NCBI GenBank assembly: GCA_030743915.1
Contig: JASLRP010000254.1
Span: forward strand, 1-6,175
Length of the DNA: 6,175 bases
Reading direction: 5' to 3'
From: SAR202 cluster bacterium
GTDB taxonomy: Bacteria > Chloroflexota > Dehalococcoidia > Lucifugimonadales > UBA1123
Below the pieces are notes generated by a model that was not told the DNA's origin, searched no databases, and saw only the letters and a list, made by a program, of their open reading frames with translations. The translations under genes were made by a program, and so were the position numbers. Shown piece by piece: positions 1 through 6,003 of this stretch (position 1 is its first letter; the number at the start of each line of letters is the position of its first letter).

Positions 1-774
1 CTTAAGAACGTCAGCTTCAGCTACGTTCCTGGCGAGGATGTGATCAAGGACATCAGCGTCCACATCAATCCTGGCGAGGTGGTCGCGGTGGTCGGCCCCA
101 CAGGGGCTGGCAAGACCACGCTAGTCTCCCTGATGTCGCGGTTCTACGATGTGCCAGAAGGCAGAGGTTCGATTCTTGTTGACGGTTCCGACATCCGCAC
201 CGTGACTCGAAACTCGCTTGCCTCCCAGATGAGTATGGTGCTTCAGGAACCGTTCCTGTTCTCTGGGAGCGTACGAGAGAACATCAAATACAACCATACT
301 AACGCCACCGATCAGCAGATGATCGACGCCGCCAAAGCGGTGGATGCGCACGAATTCATCGAACGGCTGGACGACGGCTACGACACTTTCCTGGCCGAGC
401 GCGGGATCAATCTGAGCGTTGGACAGCGCCAGTTGATTAGCTTCGCTCGGGCCATCGTCGCCGACCCGCGAATCTTGATTCTGGACGAGGCCACGGCCAA
501 CATCGACAGCTACACTGAGATGATGATCCAACGGGCGCTTTTGCGCCTGCTGAAGGGGCGCACAGCAATCGTCATCGCCCACCGTTTGTCCACCATCCGT
601 GGAGCAGACAAAATCGTCGTATTGAACCTCGGAGAGGTCACGGAGGTCGGGAACCACGCGGAACTGATGGAAATGGACGGCCTATATGCGCACCTGTACC
701 ACATGAACTACGCCGCCATCGAGGAGCCGCTTCCAGTCTCCGACAACGGCCACGGTTCGGACAGCGGGGCATAA
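1..774 (+). CDS. ABC exporter, C-terminal ATPase domain (5' end outside window)
   Basis: This is the nucleotide-binding domain of an ABCB/MsbA-like (type IV) exporter; the transmembrane domain would lie upstream of the window. The reading frame is open from the first base, and 257 codons are visible before a TAA stop. Numbering from the first visible codon, an A-loop Tyr8 precedes Walker A GPTGAGKT (32-39). Next come the Q-loop Gln82 in VLQEPFLFSGS, an ABC signature LSVGQ (138-142, Val in place of the usual Gly), Walker B ILILDE (158-163, catalytic Glu163) and the H-loop His194 in IAHRLSTIR. All catalytic elements are intact, so it should hydrolyse ATP. The tail after YAHLYHMNY is short and acidic/polar. 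Exporters of this class often work as heterodimers encoded by adjacent genes, so a partner half-transporter may lie upstream. The substrate cannot be told from this part. A GTG at 40 is internal to the domain and is not the real start. Confidence 0.95.
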   Translation, partial: LKNVSFSYVPGEDVIKDISVHINPGEVVAVVGPTGAGKTTLVSLMSRFYDVPEGRGSILVDGSDIRTVTRNSLASQMSMVLQEPFLFSGSVRENIKYNHTNATDQQMIDAAKAVDAHEFIERLDDGYDTFLAERGINLSVGQRQLISFARAIVADPRILILDEATANIDSYTEMMIQRALLRLLKGRTAIVIAHRLSTIRGADKIVVLNLGEVTEVGNHAELMEMDGLYAHLYHMNYAAIEEPLPVSDNGHGSDSGA

Positions 775-789
775 GTTCAGGCTTGGCCC

Positions 790-815
790 GCGTGGCGCCC
801 GTAACGGCGCCACGC
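790..815. terminator. Bidirectional hairpin terminator between convergent genes
   Basis: A perfect 10-bp inverted repeat, GCGTGGCGCC (790-799) and GGCGCCACGC (806-815), encloses the 6-base loop CGTAAC. It sits in the 63-bp gap between the ABC exporter stop and the end of the convergent minus-strand operon, where a shared terminator is expected. On the plus strand it is followed by a pyrimidine-rich run (cctgtctctct) rather than a true T-tract. There is no T-tract on the minus side. It is therefore a strong hairpin but not a textbook intrinsic terminator. Confidence 0.75.
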
Positions 816-837
816 CCTGTCTCTCTGCGATGCCCGG

Positions 838-2565
838 CTAGCTTCTGCGTCCGAGGACCATCAGCAGTGTTGCGGCCAGTTGGCCCATCAGGATTTCGAG
901 GTCCAGCGCGTCCTGTGCCCAGTATCGGGAATTCTCGAACAGGGTCAACCAGACGGCTAGCCACGCGGTCAAGGACATCAACACGAACAGGCCCGAGGTT
1001 ATATCCTCGACCCATCGACTCTTGAACTTGCGAGCGACTCTGAGGTTGATCAAGCGCTGACCAACGATGAACGCGCTTGGAACCAGAGCGATGAATCCGG
1101 AGACAGCCAGCAACAGACGCGCTTCTGCGACGATGTCCAACCGCAGTCCCAGTCCCAGCAAGACCACGGCCAATACGCTCATGGCGAAGACGCCGATCTC
1201 CCACCATATCGTCGGTTTGGCCCATGACTGCGGTTCGGCGGGGTTCCACGCCTTCAGTGCTTCACCGTAATCACTTACGCCTCGGGTCTCAAAATCGACA
1301 CCGTTGCGGCCCCCGCCTATCGAGCGTCGTCGGTCCTGGGCTTCTTTGGCTTCGGTGATAGGCAGGTAAAAATCGGCGTCCCAATGCCTTGCCGCCATTG
1401 ATTTCTCACCAATATGACTCACTGAGCCGACCGCCGACACCCTGGATTGGCGGCCTACTACTCCTGTTGCCAGAACGGCTCCGCATTCGGTTTCGTCCAG
1501 TGGCGTGTGGGATATTGCTCCCATCGCGCCGTGGCCAAGAGCCAACGCTGAAGCCAGCCACGCGCTGCCGTCCTTCAACTGGAACTGACCATTCTGGCTC
1601 CCGCGCGCCGGATATGTGACTCCACCTGGGAAATCGTCCAGGTATATTGACGTCTCGAATTCAGTTGCGCCTTTTCCAAAGAATTTGAATGCGGTCAGCG
1701 CAGCGTCATCTCGAATGGCTCGGAAAAAATCATCGTCCATGTCAGCATCGGTCAAGGTGTTCAACGCGGCTCCCTGGTCCTCTCGCTCGTATGGTCGAAC
1801 GGAGACTATGACGTCCAACATGACGGCGGCATCTACAGCGTTTCCGGTGACATAAGGGAATCGGGTTTTGCACCATGATCCCTCGCCGTTCCTCCCCTCC
1901 CTGGTCGCGGCGCCCAGAAACTTGCGGGTATTGTCGGACACGTGGTTGTTCAGGGCCACGTCGCTGGCTTCAAGCTGTCGTGTTGACAGTTCAACCATCG
2001 CATCGAACACGGCGTTCAGCCGATTTGATTCACCATTGTCACGATATACTTCGGTGAGTCCGAGCGTCTCCGATTCATCGATACCCCGAACTGGAACAAA
2101 ATAGTTCAATAATCGGTCCGCGTGCCAGGCTGGATGTTCGATGTCGAAAAACCCGGTGGGGATCCACCTGCGGCATAGCAACGGGAAAGCCAACGCAAAC
2201 AGATTGTTGACGGCATCGGACTGGGCGTTCGGGTCAACCCCGGCCTGGTTGAATCCTTTCATCAACCGGACGGCTCTGCGGCGCCTGCGCGATCTGATCT
2301 CCGAGCAGAGCCATTGTAGCTGCTGGCGGACCCATTTGCTGCCGGCCTCCGTGTCAGACACCACCACCTGCTTGTGAACGTCAGCCAGCATTTCCCACGC
2401 AGTCAACTCTGCGACCCGCATGTGATCGAGGCGTCCGATAACATCATCGAGGCGGTGTTCCCAAAACCTCAACACTCCGCCATGGTCCGACGCCGGACCT
2501 CTGAACATATCGCGCGTCACCTGGGCTGCGCCGCCGAATTCATTCGGCCAATTTATGGCCCCCAT
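838..2565 (-). CDS. Putative membrane-anchored Lon-like (S16) protease, 575 aa
   Basis: The gene starts at ATG 2565, directly abutting the TGA of the upstream gene, with an AGGT ribosome-site core 6 nt before it. It ends with TAG at 838. The N-terminal ~270 residues are soluble and unrecognised; they include a basic RSRRRRR run (91-97). Residues ~290-412 can be read as a Lon-type proteolytic domain. LKDGSAWLASALAL (330-343) resembles the KDGPSAG nucleophile region, giving Ser334. ATG (366-368), then RVSAVG (375-380), then GEKSMAA (386-392) resembles the TG...V.P.GG...K..AA strand-loop-helix, giving Lys388. ADFYLPITEAKEA (397-409) matches the following LIP..N strand. The domain has about 3 extra residues before the lysine compared with the Lon family, and the Pro of GPSAG is missing. 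No Walker motifs or AAA+ domain are present. Hydrophobic helices lie near 454-474, 485-503, 524-543 and probably 556-572. The basic loop at 503-517 and the RRS C-terminus suggest that both termini, and hence the protease domain, are cytoplasmic. The membrane assignment is strong. The protease assignment is by motif only, and an inactive Lon-fold domain is possible. Confidence 0.9.
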   Translation of the reverse strand: MGAINWPNEFGGAAQVTRDMFRGPASDHGGVLRFWEHRLDDVIGRLDHMRVAELTAWEMLADVHKQVVVSDTEAGSKWVRQQLQWLCSEIRSRRRRRAVRLMKGFNQAGVDPNAQSDAVNNLFALAFPLLCRRWIPTGFFDIEHPAWHADRLLNYFVPVRGIDESETLGLTEVYRDNGESNRLNAVFDAMVELSTRQLEASDVALNNHVSDNTRKFLGAATREGRNGEGSWCKTRFPYVTGNAVDAAVMLDVIVSVRPYEREDQGAALNTLTDADMDDDFFRAIRDDAALTAFKFFGKGATEFETSIYLDDFPGGVTYPARGSQNGQFQLKDGSAWLASALALGHGAMGAISHTPLDETECGAVLATGVVGRQSRVSAVGSVSHIGEKSMAARHWDADFYLPITEAKEAQDRRRSIGGGRNGVDFETRGVSDYGEALKAWNPAEPQSWAKPTIWWEIGVFAMSVLAVVLLGLGLRLDIVAEARLLLAVSGFIALVPSAFIVGQRLINLRVARKFKSRWVEDITSGLFVLMSLTAWLAVWLTLFENSRYWAQDALDLEILMGQLAATLLMVLGRRS

Positions 2566-3822
2566 TCATCGACCTGGATCATCGCTGTTCAGTCTTGAAA
2601 TTGCGAAATCATGCCCCAATGCCGCGGCGACCACTGCTACGAGGTTTTCCAGAGGGCCTCGCTGAGAAGCGCTCTCCCTATCAGAACCTGACCTCGAAGT
2701 TGTGCCCAGTTTCGTTTCGATCCTCCCGAAGGCAGAAACTGGAATCTCGGAGTCAATTGAGTCGGGCCCAAATCCGGCCCAATCAATTCGCCATCCGGCG
2801 TCAGTCAATCTTTCTTCGACATCTGACGCAAACTGGATTCTGACGTAGTGTCCGGCCCACGCCAACGCATCGGTGAAGGTTATCCCCAAGGCCAGTTCGA
2901 ACTCGGGATAATTCCCGTTCATTATCAGGTCGGCTCTGTGCTGTCCGATATCGACACTTTCAGCGATCAATGATTGCGCAGCCGCTCCCTCCAATCGAGG
3001 TTCGAGTTGAATTCCCAAAGACGCGGACGGAACCCGGCTCACTGCGTGCCTGAATCTTTCCAGCACCGCCTCACTAGCCTCTGCCACGCCTGAAATGAGC
3101 TTTGATAGCGTGCGCTCCAGACCGGATGGACTTTCAGGAATCGAGTCCTTCAATATCTCCACAACGCGGGACCGGACCACCGGGTCTGAGTCTGCGAGCC
3201 TTGCCACCAGCGCAGACCTGACTTCCGGCTCCGGTGATGAACCCGCAAGAGCTTCCAGCGCTGCCATCCGAACGGGAAGAAACCCGTCGCTTCTCAGCGC
3301 GCCTGCCAATGCGTCCCTGGCTATCGGGTTGAGGGCGTGTTCGCCCAGGCTCCGGACAGCTTCCTCTCGCAGCCCATTGTCAGTCTCTGGAGTCAGCAGA
3401 GCGATCAACCGCTCAACCTCAGGGGCTGCGGCTTCACTGCCCACCCATGCGCCAGCTTCGAGGATTGATGAGGCAATCGCGGCGAACGCGCCGCCTTCTT
3501 CCTGCGCGAGCCGATCATTGCTCGAAACAAATGCTGTGCCCACCTGCGCCAGAAACGCTCTCGAAAGCTCATCGGAGGTCAGAAACCCCTCTTCGAGCAA
3601 CCTCAAGAGACTCGGTTCCACGCCTGTGCGTTCCGATATTTCTTTGTGGCTCAGGTTACGTGTCGAACGAAATTCGGTGAAAAGGCGGCCTACACTCTGA
3701 AGCGCCTTCGATTCTGAAGCGCCCAGGCCTGATATTACGGCGGCTCGTTTCCGCGCTTCGTTTTGAAAACTTTGGGCCTGCTCAAATTGGTCGTTCGACC
3801 GATCAGATGAATCGTCGCTCAT
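2566..3822 (-). CDS. HTH and HEAT-repeat protein, 418 aa
   Basis: This is a soluble protein with no membrane helix or signal peptide. Residues ~44-95 resemble an XRE/Cro-type helix-turn-helix: LFTEFRSTRNLSHKEISERTGV followed by a helix beginning EPSLLRLLEEG. Residues ~136-228 contain about three HEAT/PBS-lyase-like alpha-helical repeats, visible as LREEAVRSLGEHA, VRMAALEALAGS and VVRSRVVEILKDS. The C-terminal part (~290-418) is a mixed region with WAGHYVRIQF and GWRIDWAG that I do not recognise. It starts at ATG 3822, 5 bp after the sigma-factor stop. An AAAGGA ribosome site (3834-3839) lies inside the last sigma codons, 11 nt upstream. The gene is co-transcribed with the genes on both sides. 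A plausible role, by inference, is a scaffold or regulator linking the sigma factor to the membrane protein, possibly in the anti-sigma or sensor position. A standalone transcription regulator is the alternative. Confidence 0.88.
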   Translation of the reverse strand: MSDDSSDRSNDQFEQAQSFQNEARKRAAVISGLGASESKALQSVGRLFTEFRSTRNLSHKEISERTGVEPSLLRLLEEGFLTSDELSRAFLAQVGTAFVSSNDRLAQEEGGAFAAIASSILEAGAWVGSEAAAPEVERLIALLTPETDNGLREEAVRSLGEHALNPIARDALAGALRSDGFLPVRMAALEALAGSSPEPEVRSALVARLADSDPVVRSRVVEILKDSIPESPSGLERTLSKLISGVAEASEAVLERFRHAVSRVPSASLGIQLEPRLEGAAAQSLIAESVDIGQHRADLIMNGNYPEFELALGITFTDALAWAGHYVRIQFASDVEERLTDAGWRIDWAGFGPDSIDSEIPVSAFGRIETKLGTTSRSGSDRESASQRGPLENLVAVVAAALGHDFAISRLNSDDPGR

Positions 3823-3827
3823 AGCAT

Positions 3828-4454
3828 CTAAATTCCTTTGAGTTTTCGGAATTTTTCGATTTTTTTTCTCGCAGAAAACAGCCTGTATCGGACGGCGCCT
3901 GCCGATATGCCCAATATCTTGCCGATTTCGTCTGCTCTCAGGCTCTCGCCAACAGACAAAAGGAGCGCCGTCTTTTCCGCTGGCGTGAGCTCGATGGCTT
4001 GAAATAGGTCCTCAAGGGTCGGGCCATGCTCCCGTTTTAGTTCTTCGAATGAGAGCGCTTCGAACATATCACCGAACTCATCGTCATGCACGTCTTGAAT
4101 TCCGAACGCCTTTTCCAAGTCGGCTTCTGCGGAGAGCCTTGCCTGAATTCTCCGATGATTGTCGATGGCAAGGTTTCTGACAACCGTTCTGAAATACGCG
4201 CTCAGAGACGCTTTTCGGGGATCATACGAATCCCTCGCCATCGCCCCGATCAACTTGATCAGCGCGTCATGGGCAAGGTCTTCCCAGTCTTGTTGAGTCA
4301 GGTCTCGGGCGTAGTCATACCTCAGCCATTTGTAAGCCTGTCCAATAAATCGTTCGTACTGTTCCTGGTCGATCTCAATCATTACACTGGATGTCAGCAG
4401 TTGGGTGAACGAGAAACTGTCCAACTCACAAACAGTCGCTCGGCGATCCTGCAT
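3828..4454 (-). CDS. ECF-like sigma-70 family RNA polymerase sigma factor
   Basis: This small two-domain sigma factor has 208 aa if started at ATG 4454. Region 2 spans ~32-104: WEDLAHDALIKLIG is the core-binding helix, and ASLSAYFRTVVRNLAIDNHRR (82-102) is the -10 recognition helix. An acidic linker (~118-150) follows. Region 4 spans ~151-205, with LTPAEKTALLLSVGESLRADEIGKILGISAGAVRYRLFSARKKI as the -35 recognition helix-turn-helix. No anti-sigma or C-terminal extension is fused to it. The start is uncertain. ATG 4454 has a GAG 5 nt upstream. An internal ATG at 4382 (MIEIDQEQYERF) gives the usual family N-terminus but lacks a ribosome site, and the first 24 residues look unconserved. It is the first gene of the operon, so it may direct transcription of itself and of the two downstream genes. 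The gene after it is not a typical ZAS or membrane anti-sigma. Confidence 0.93.
   Translation of the reverse strand: MQDRRATVCELDSFSFTQLLTSSVMIEIDQEQYERFIGQAYKWLRYDYARDLTQQDWEDLAHDALIKLIGAMARDSYDPRKASLSAYFRTVVRNLAIDNHRRIQARLSAEADLEKAFGIQDVHDDEFGDMFEALSFEELKREHGPTLEDLFQAIELTPAEKTALLLSVGESLRADEIGKILGISAGAVRYRLFSARKKIEKFRKLKGI
3834..3839 (-). promoter_or_regulatory. Ribosome binding site of the HTH-HEAT gene
   Basis: AAAGGA on the minus strand lies within the last codons of the sigma-factor gene, 11 nt before ATG 3822. It fixes the start and implies coupled translation of the two genes. Confidence 0.6.
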
Positions 4455-4472
4455 AGTGTCTCGGAAATTGGC

Positions 4473-4497
4473 CAGACGTCTGTTTATCCTCGTTTAT
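4473..4497. promoter_or_regulatory. Palindrome and paired repeats just upstream of the sigma gene
   Basis: The perfect 10-bp palindrome CAGACGTCTG (4473-4482) sits about 20 bp upstream of the sigma-factor start. It is immediately followed by two GTTTAT copies (4482-4487 and 4492-4497) offset by exactly 10 bp, one helical turn. The position, between the likely promoter and the start codon, suits an operator for autoregulation, for example by the operon's own HTH protein. No known regulator motif is recognised. Confidence 0.3.
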
Positions 4498-4596
4498 GAA
4501 CCCAAATTGGCTCCACAATTGAGCTTGGCGCGATCATATACCATCTGACGGCATGGTCATTCCAACCCTCATTACTCCGAACATGGCGAATGTGGC

Positions 4597-4639
4597 ACAC
4601 TGTGTCGGTGCAATGATGTAGGTTGCTCACACATAGTGT
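4597..4639. repeat. Two ACAC-spacer-GTGT inverted repeats
   Basis: ACAC-T-GTGT (4597-4605) and ACAC-ATA-GTGT (4629-4639) have centres about 33 bp apart, close to three helical turns. They lie upstream of the possible minus-strand promoter. A related TAGTGTC occurs again at 4674-4680, and CATAGTGTC occurs at 4452-4460 as well as 4632-4640. They could be binding sites for a regulator. The half-sites are only 4 bp, so chance is a real alternative. Confidence 0.3.
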
Positions 4640-4792
4640 CAAATTCCAAAATGGGCGCTGATCAATCTACTGGTAGTGTCGCTATGTCGTTAATTGTCAG
4701 TGGTTATTTTGGATATTTGGCAAAACATCTACGAGTATCGACTGCGCGTTGAAAACACCTGAAGTCAGTTTCTCGACGATTATCGCCTGAAT

Positions 4793-4886
4793 CGGATTCG
4801 CCAGGACTTGCGGTCGTCATTCTTCCCGTGAACGTGAGATGATAATCTTCGTGACCCCGCTGCCATGAGCAAATTCAGCGAATCCG
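4793..4886. repeat. 9-bp inverted repeat in the intergenic region
   Basis: CGGATTCGC (4793-4801) is repeated as its reverse complement GCGAATCCG (4878-4886). Inside it a second short pair, GATTATC (4778-4784, just outside the left arm) and GATAATC (4841-4847), also has inverted symmetry. The wide spacing argues against a simple terminator hairpin. Regulatory half-sites or a structured leader are possible. Confidence 0.25.
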
Positions 4887-5022
4887 CCGAGTCCCTGATT
4901 CCAACCGTCAAAATTGCTTGGCTCAGATTCGCGGTGGATTTGTCGTGGGTTTTCGAGTAGTATTGTGAATGCGCACGTGCGTTCGGAATTTGCAACACCC
5001 TCGCGGCATGAGTTGGCGACAC

Positions 5023-5026
5023 GAGG
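5023..5026 (+). promoter_or_regulatory. Ribosome binding site deciding the first DUF488 start
   Basis: GAGG lies 5 nt before ATG 5032. In-frame upstream starts at 4969 and 5008 have no comparable site, and they would add residues that do not belong to the family. This supports 5032 as the start. Confidence 0.6.
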
Positions 5027-5031
5027 CCCGA

Positions 5032-5544
5032 ATGACGACTATCTACACAATCGGACATAGCAATCACACCTGGGAGGCGTTTGCCAGGTTGTTGGCAGAC
5101 CACGACGTCGAAATCTTGGTGGACACCCGTTCGAACCCGGTATCACGCTACGCCCCATTCTCGAATCACCGAACCCTGCCGGGACTGCTGGAGGAATGCG
5201 ATATCGAGTACATGTTCTTCGGAGGGCCGCTGGGCGGCAAGCCCAAAAACGAGGCATTTTACGATGCGAAGGGCAAGCCCGATTACCATAAGATGAGGGC
5301 CACAGAAGAGTTCGATGAAGGGGTTGATATTGTGGCGTCTATGGCGAGACGTTCCAATGTGGCTCTCCTGTGCTCAGAAGAAGACCCGGCCCAATGCCAC
5401 CGATTGCTGTTAATCGGGCCGGCAATGGAACAGCGGTCCGTCGATATGCTACACATCCGAGCGTCTGGAGAGGCCCAAACAACCAGCCAACTCGGAATTC
5501 ACAAGAAATACGATAAGCAGAGACAGGGAACCCTCCCACTCTGA
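5032..5544 (+). CDS. DUF488 family protein (first of a pair), 170 aa
   Basis: This soluble protein belongs to the widespread, poorly characterised DUF488 family. The start at ATG 5032 gives the family N-terminus MTTIYTIGHSNHTWEAF and has a good GAGG site. Family motifs visible are IGHS (7-10), LVDTRSNPVSRYAPFSNHRTL (29-49), the loop FGGPLGGKP (63-71), and the C-terminal signature LLCSEEDPAQCHR (112-124) with Cys114, Cys122, His123 and Arg124. The invariant-looking Cys/Cys-His-Arg cluster suggests a catalytic or metal/thiol site, but no reaction is established that I can state. The length is normal for the family, and there is no membrane segment. It ends 2 bp before the next gene, a second and divergent DUF488 protein, and is clearly in the same operon. 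Confidence 0.93.
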   Translation: MTTIYTIGHSNHTWEAFARLLADHDVEILVDTRSNPVSRYAPFSNHRTLPGLLEECDIEYMFFGGPLGGKPKNEAFYDAKGKPDYHKMRATEEFDEGVDIVASMARRSNVALLCSEEDPAQCHRLLLIGPAMEQRSVDMLHIRASGEAQTTSQLGIHKKYDKQRQGTLPL

Positions 5545-5546
5545 GC

Positions 5547-5990
5547 ATGCCCATGAAGATATACACCATCGGATTCACAACCAAAAAGGCCGGCGAATTC
5601 TTCGAACCTCTGAAGGTGACCGAGGCCAGGTTTCTGTTGGATATTCGGGTCCACAACAATTCCCAACTGGCTGGATTCACCAAAAAAGGCAACATCGAGT
5701 ACTTCACCGAGCAGTTGACCCACCTCGAATACCGAGAACTGCCGCTTCTGGCCCCAGCCGAGGAGCTTTTCAAAGAGTATCGGCGAGGCATGGAGTGGTC
5801 GGAGTACGAGGCTCGATACCTGACTCTGCTCGATGAACGGAAAGCGTCAATCGAGATCGATCGTGAAATGTTCGGCGCCGGCGTCGTGCTATTGTGCAGC
5901 GAACCGACGCCTGAAAATTGTCACCGGCGCCTGGCGGCAGAATACCTGAAAACAAACTCATTGCCGGGGGCTGAAATAGTTCATATTTGA
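5547..5990 (+). CDS. DUF488 family protein (second of the pair), 147 aa
   Basis: This is a second DUF488-family protein, well diverged from its neighbour. It begins IYTIGFTTKKAGEFF, with IGFT where the first protein has IGHS. It has the subgroup motif LLDIRVHNNSQLAGFTKKGN (30-49) and closes with LLCSEPTPENCHRR (115-128), keeping Cys117, Cys125, His126 and Arg127. The middle (~70-105) carries an extra charged helical stretch absent from the first protein. The start may be ATG 5547 or the third-codon ATG 5553; the latter has a GAG 7 nt upstream, overlapping the previous stop. The 2-bp gap indicates translational coupling. Retention of the Cys-Cys-His-Arg cluster in both copies argues that both are active, perhaps as a heteromer or acting in sequence. 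The function is unknown. Confidence 0.93.
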   Translation: MPMKIYTIGFTTKKAGEFFEPLKVTEARFLLDIRVHNNSQLAGFTKKGNIEYFTEQLTHLEYRELPLLAPAEELFKEYRRGMEWSEYEARYLTLLDERKASIEIDREMFGAGVVLLCSEPTPENCHRRLAAEYLKTNSLPGAEIVHI

Positions 5991-5995
5991 GGGGG
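5989..5995 (+). promoter_or_regulatory. Strong ribosome binding site overlapping the upstream stop
   Basis: GAGGGGG begins inside the TGA stop of the second DUF488 gene and lies 8 nt before ATG 6004. This ties translation of the third gene to the operon and confirms its start. Confidence 0.65.
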
Positions 5996-6003
5996 TAGCT
6001 CAA

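Larger units (their letters stand above)
4455..5031. other. Divergent intergenic region, no convincing gene
   Basis: About 580 bp separate the minus-strand sigma operon from the plus-strand DUF488 operon, so promoters for both should lie here. A possible minus-strand -10 (TATGAT, plus coordinates 4533-4538, or TATATG at 4535-4540 preceded by TG) has a TTGGAA-like -35 at 4560-4565. The spacing of 19-21 bp is long, so the pair is weak. A poor plus-strand candidate is TTGTCG 4940-4945 with TATTGT 4961-4966, spacer 15. The region also holds two ACAC-N-GTGT inverted repeats, a paired GTTTAT repeat, the palindrome CAGACGTCTG and a 9-bp inverted repeat, each described separately. An open frame on the minus strand (5103-4780) overlaps the DUF488 start, has no recognisable motif and is not called. 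Confidence 0.7.

Noticed and set aside
638..1249. Minus-strand open frame of 203 codons over the ABC exporter end and the membrane protein gene
   Set aside because: Arg/Gly-rich composition without motifs. It runs through the terminator hairpin and overlaps two well-supported genes in other frames.
3095..3700. Long plus-strand open frame (201 codons) opposite the HTH-HEAT gene
   Set aside because: It is Ser/Arg/Ala-rich and low in complexity, with no motif. It mirrors a well-supported gene on the other strand, as happens in GC-rich coding DNA.
4086..4499. Plus-strand open frame opposite the sigma-factor gene
   Set aside because: It is the antisense shadow of a clear sigma-70 family gene, with no recognisable domain.
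4452..4680. CRISPR-like array from the repeated TAGTGTC
   Set aside because: The repeats are only 7-9 bp and irregularly spaced (180 and 40 bp), with no cas genes.
4969..5031. N-terminal extension of the first DUF488 protein by 21 residues
   Set aside because: The extension has no ribosome site and is not family-like. ATG 5032 has GAGG at the right distance and gives the standard family N-terminus.
4780..5103. Minus-strand open frame of 107 codons in the divergent spacer
   Set aside because: It overlaps the start of the first DUF488 gene, lacks a ribosome site that I can see, and has no family-like pattern.
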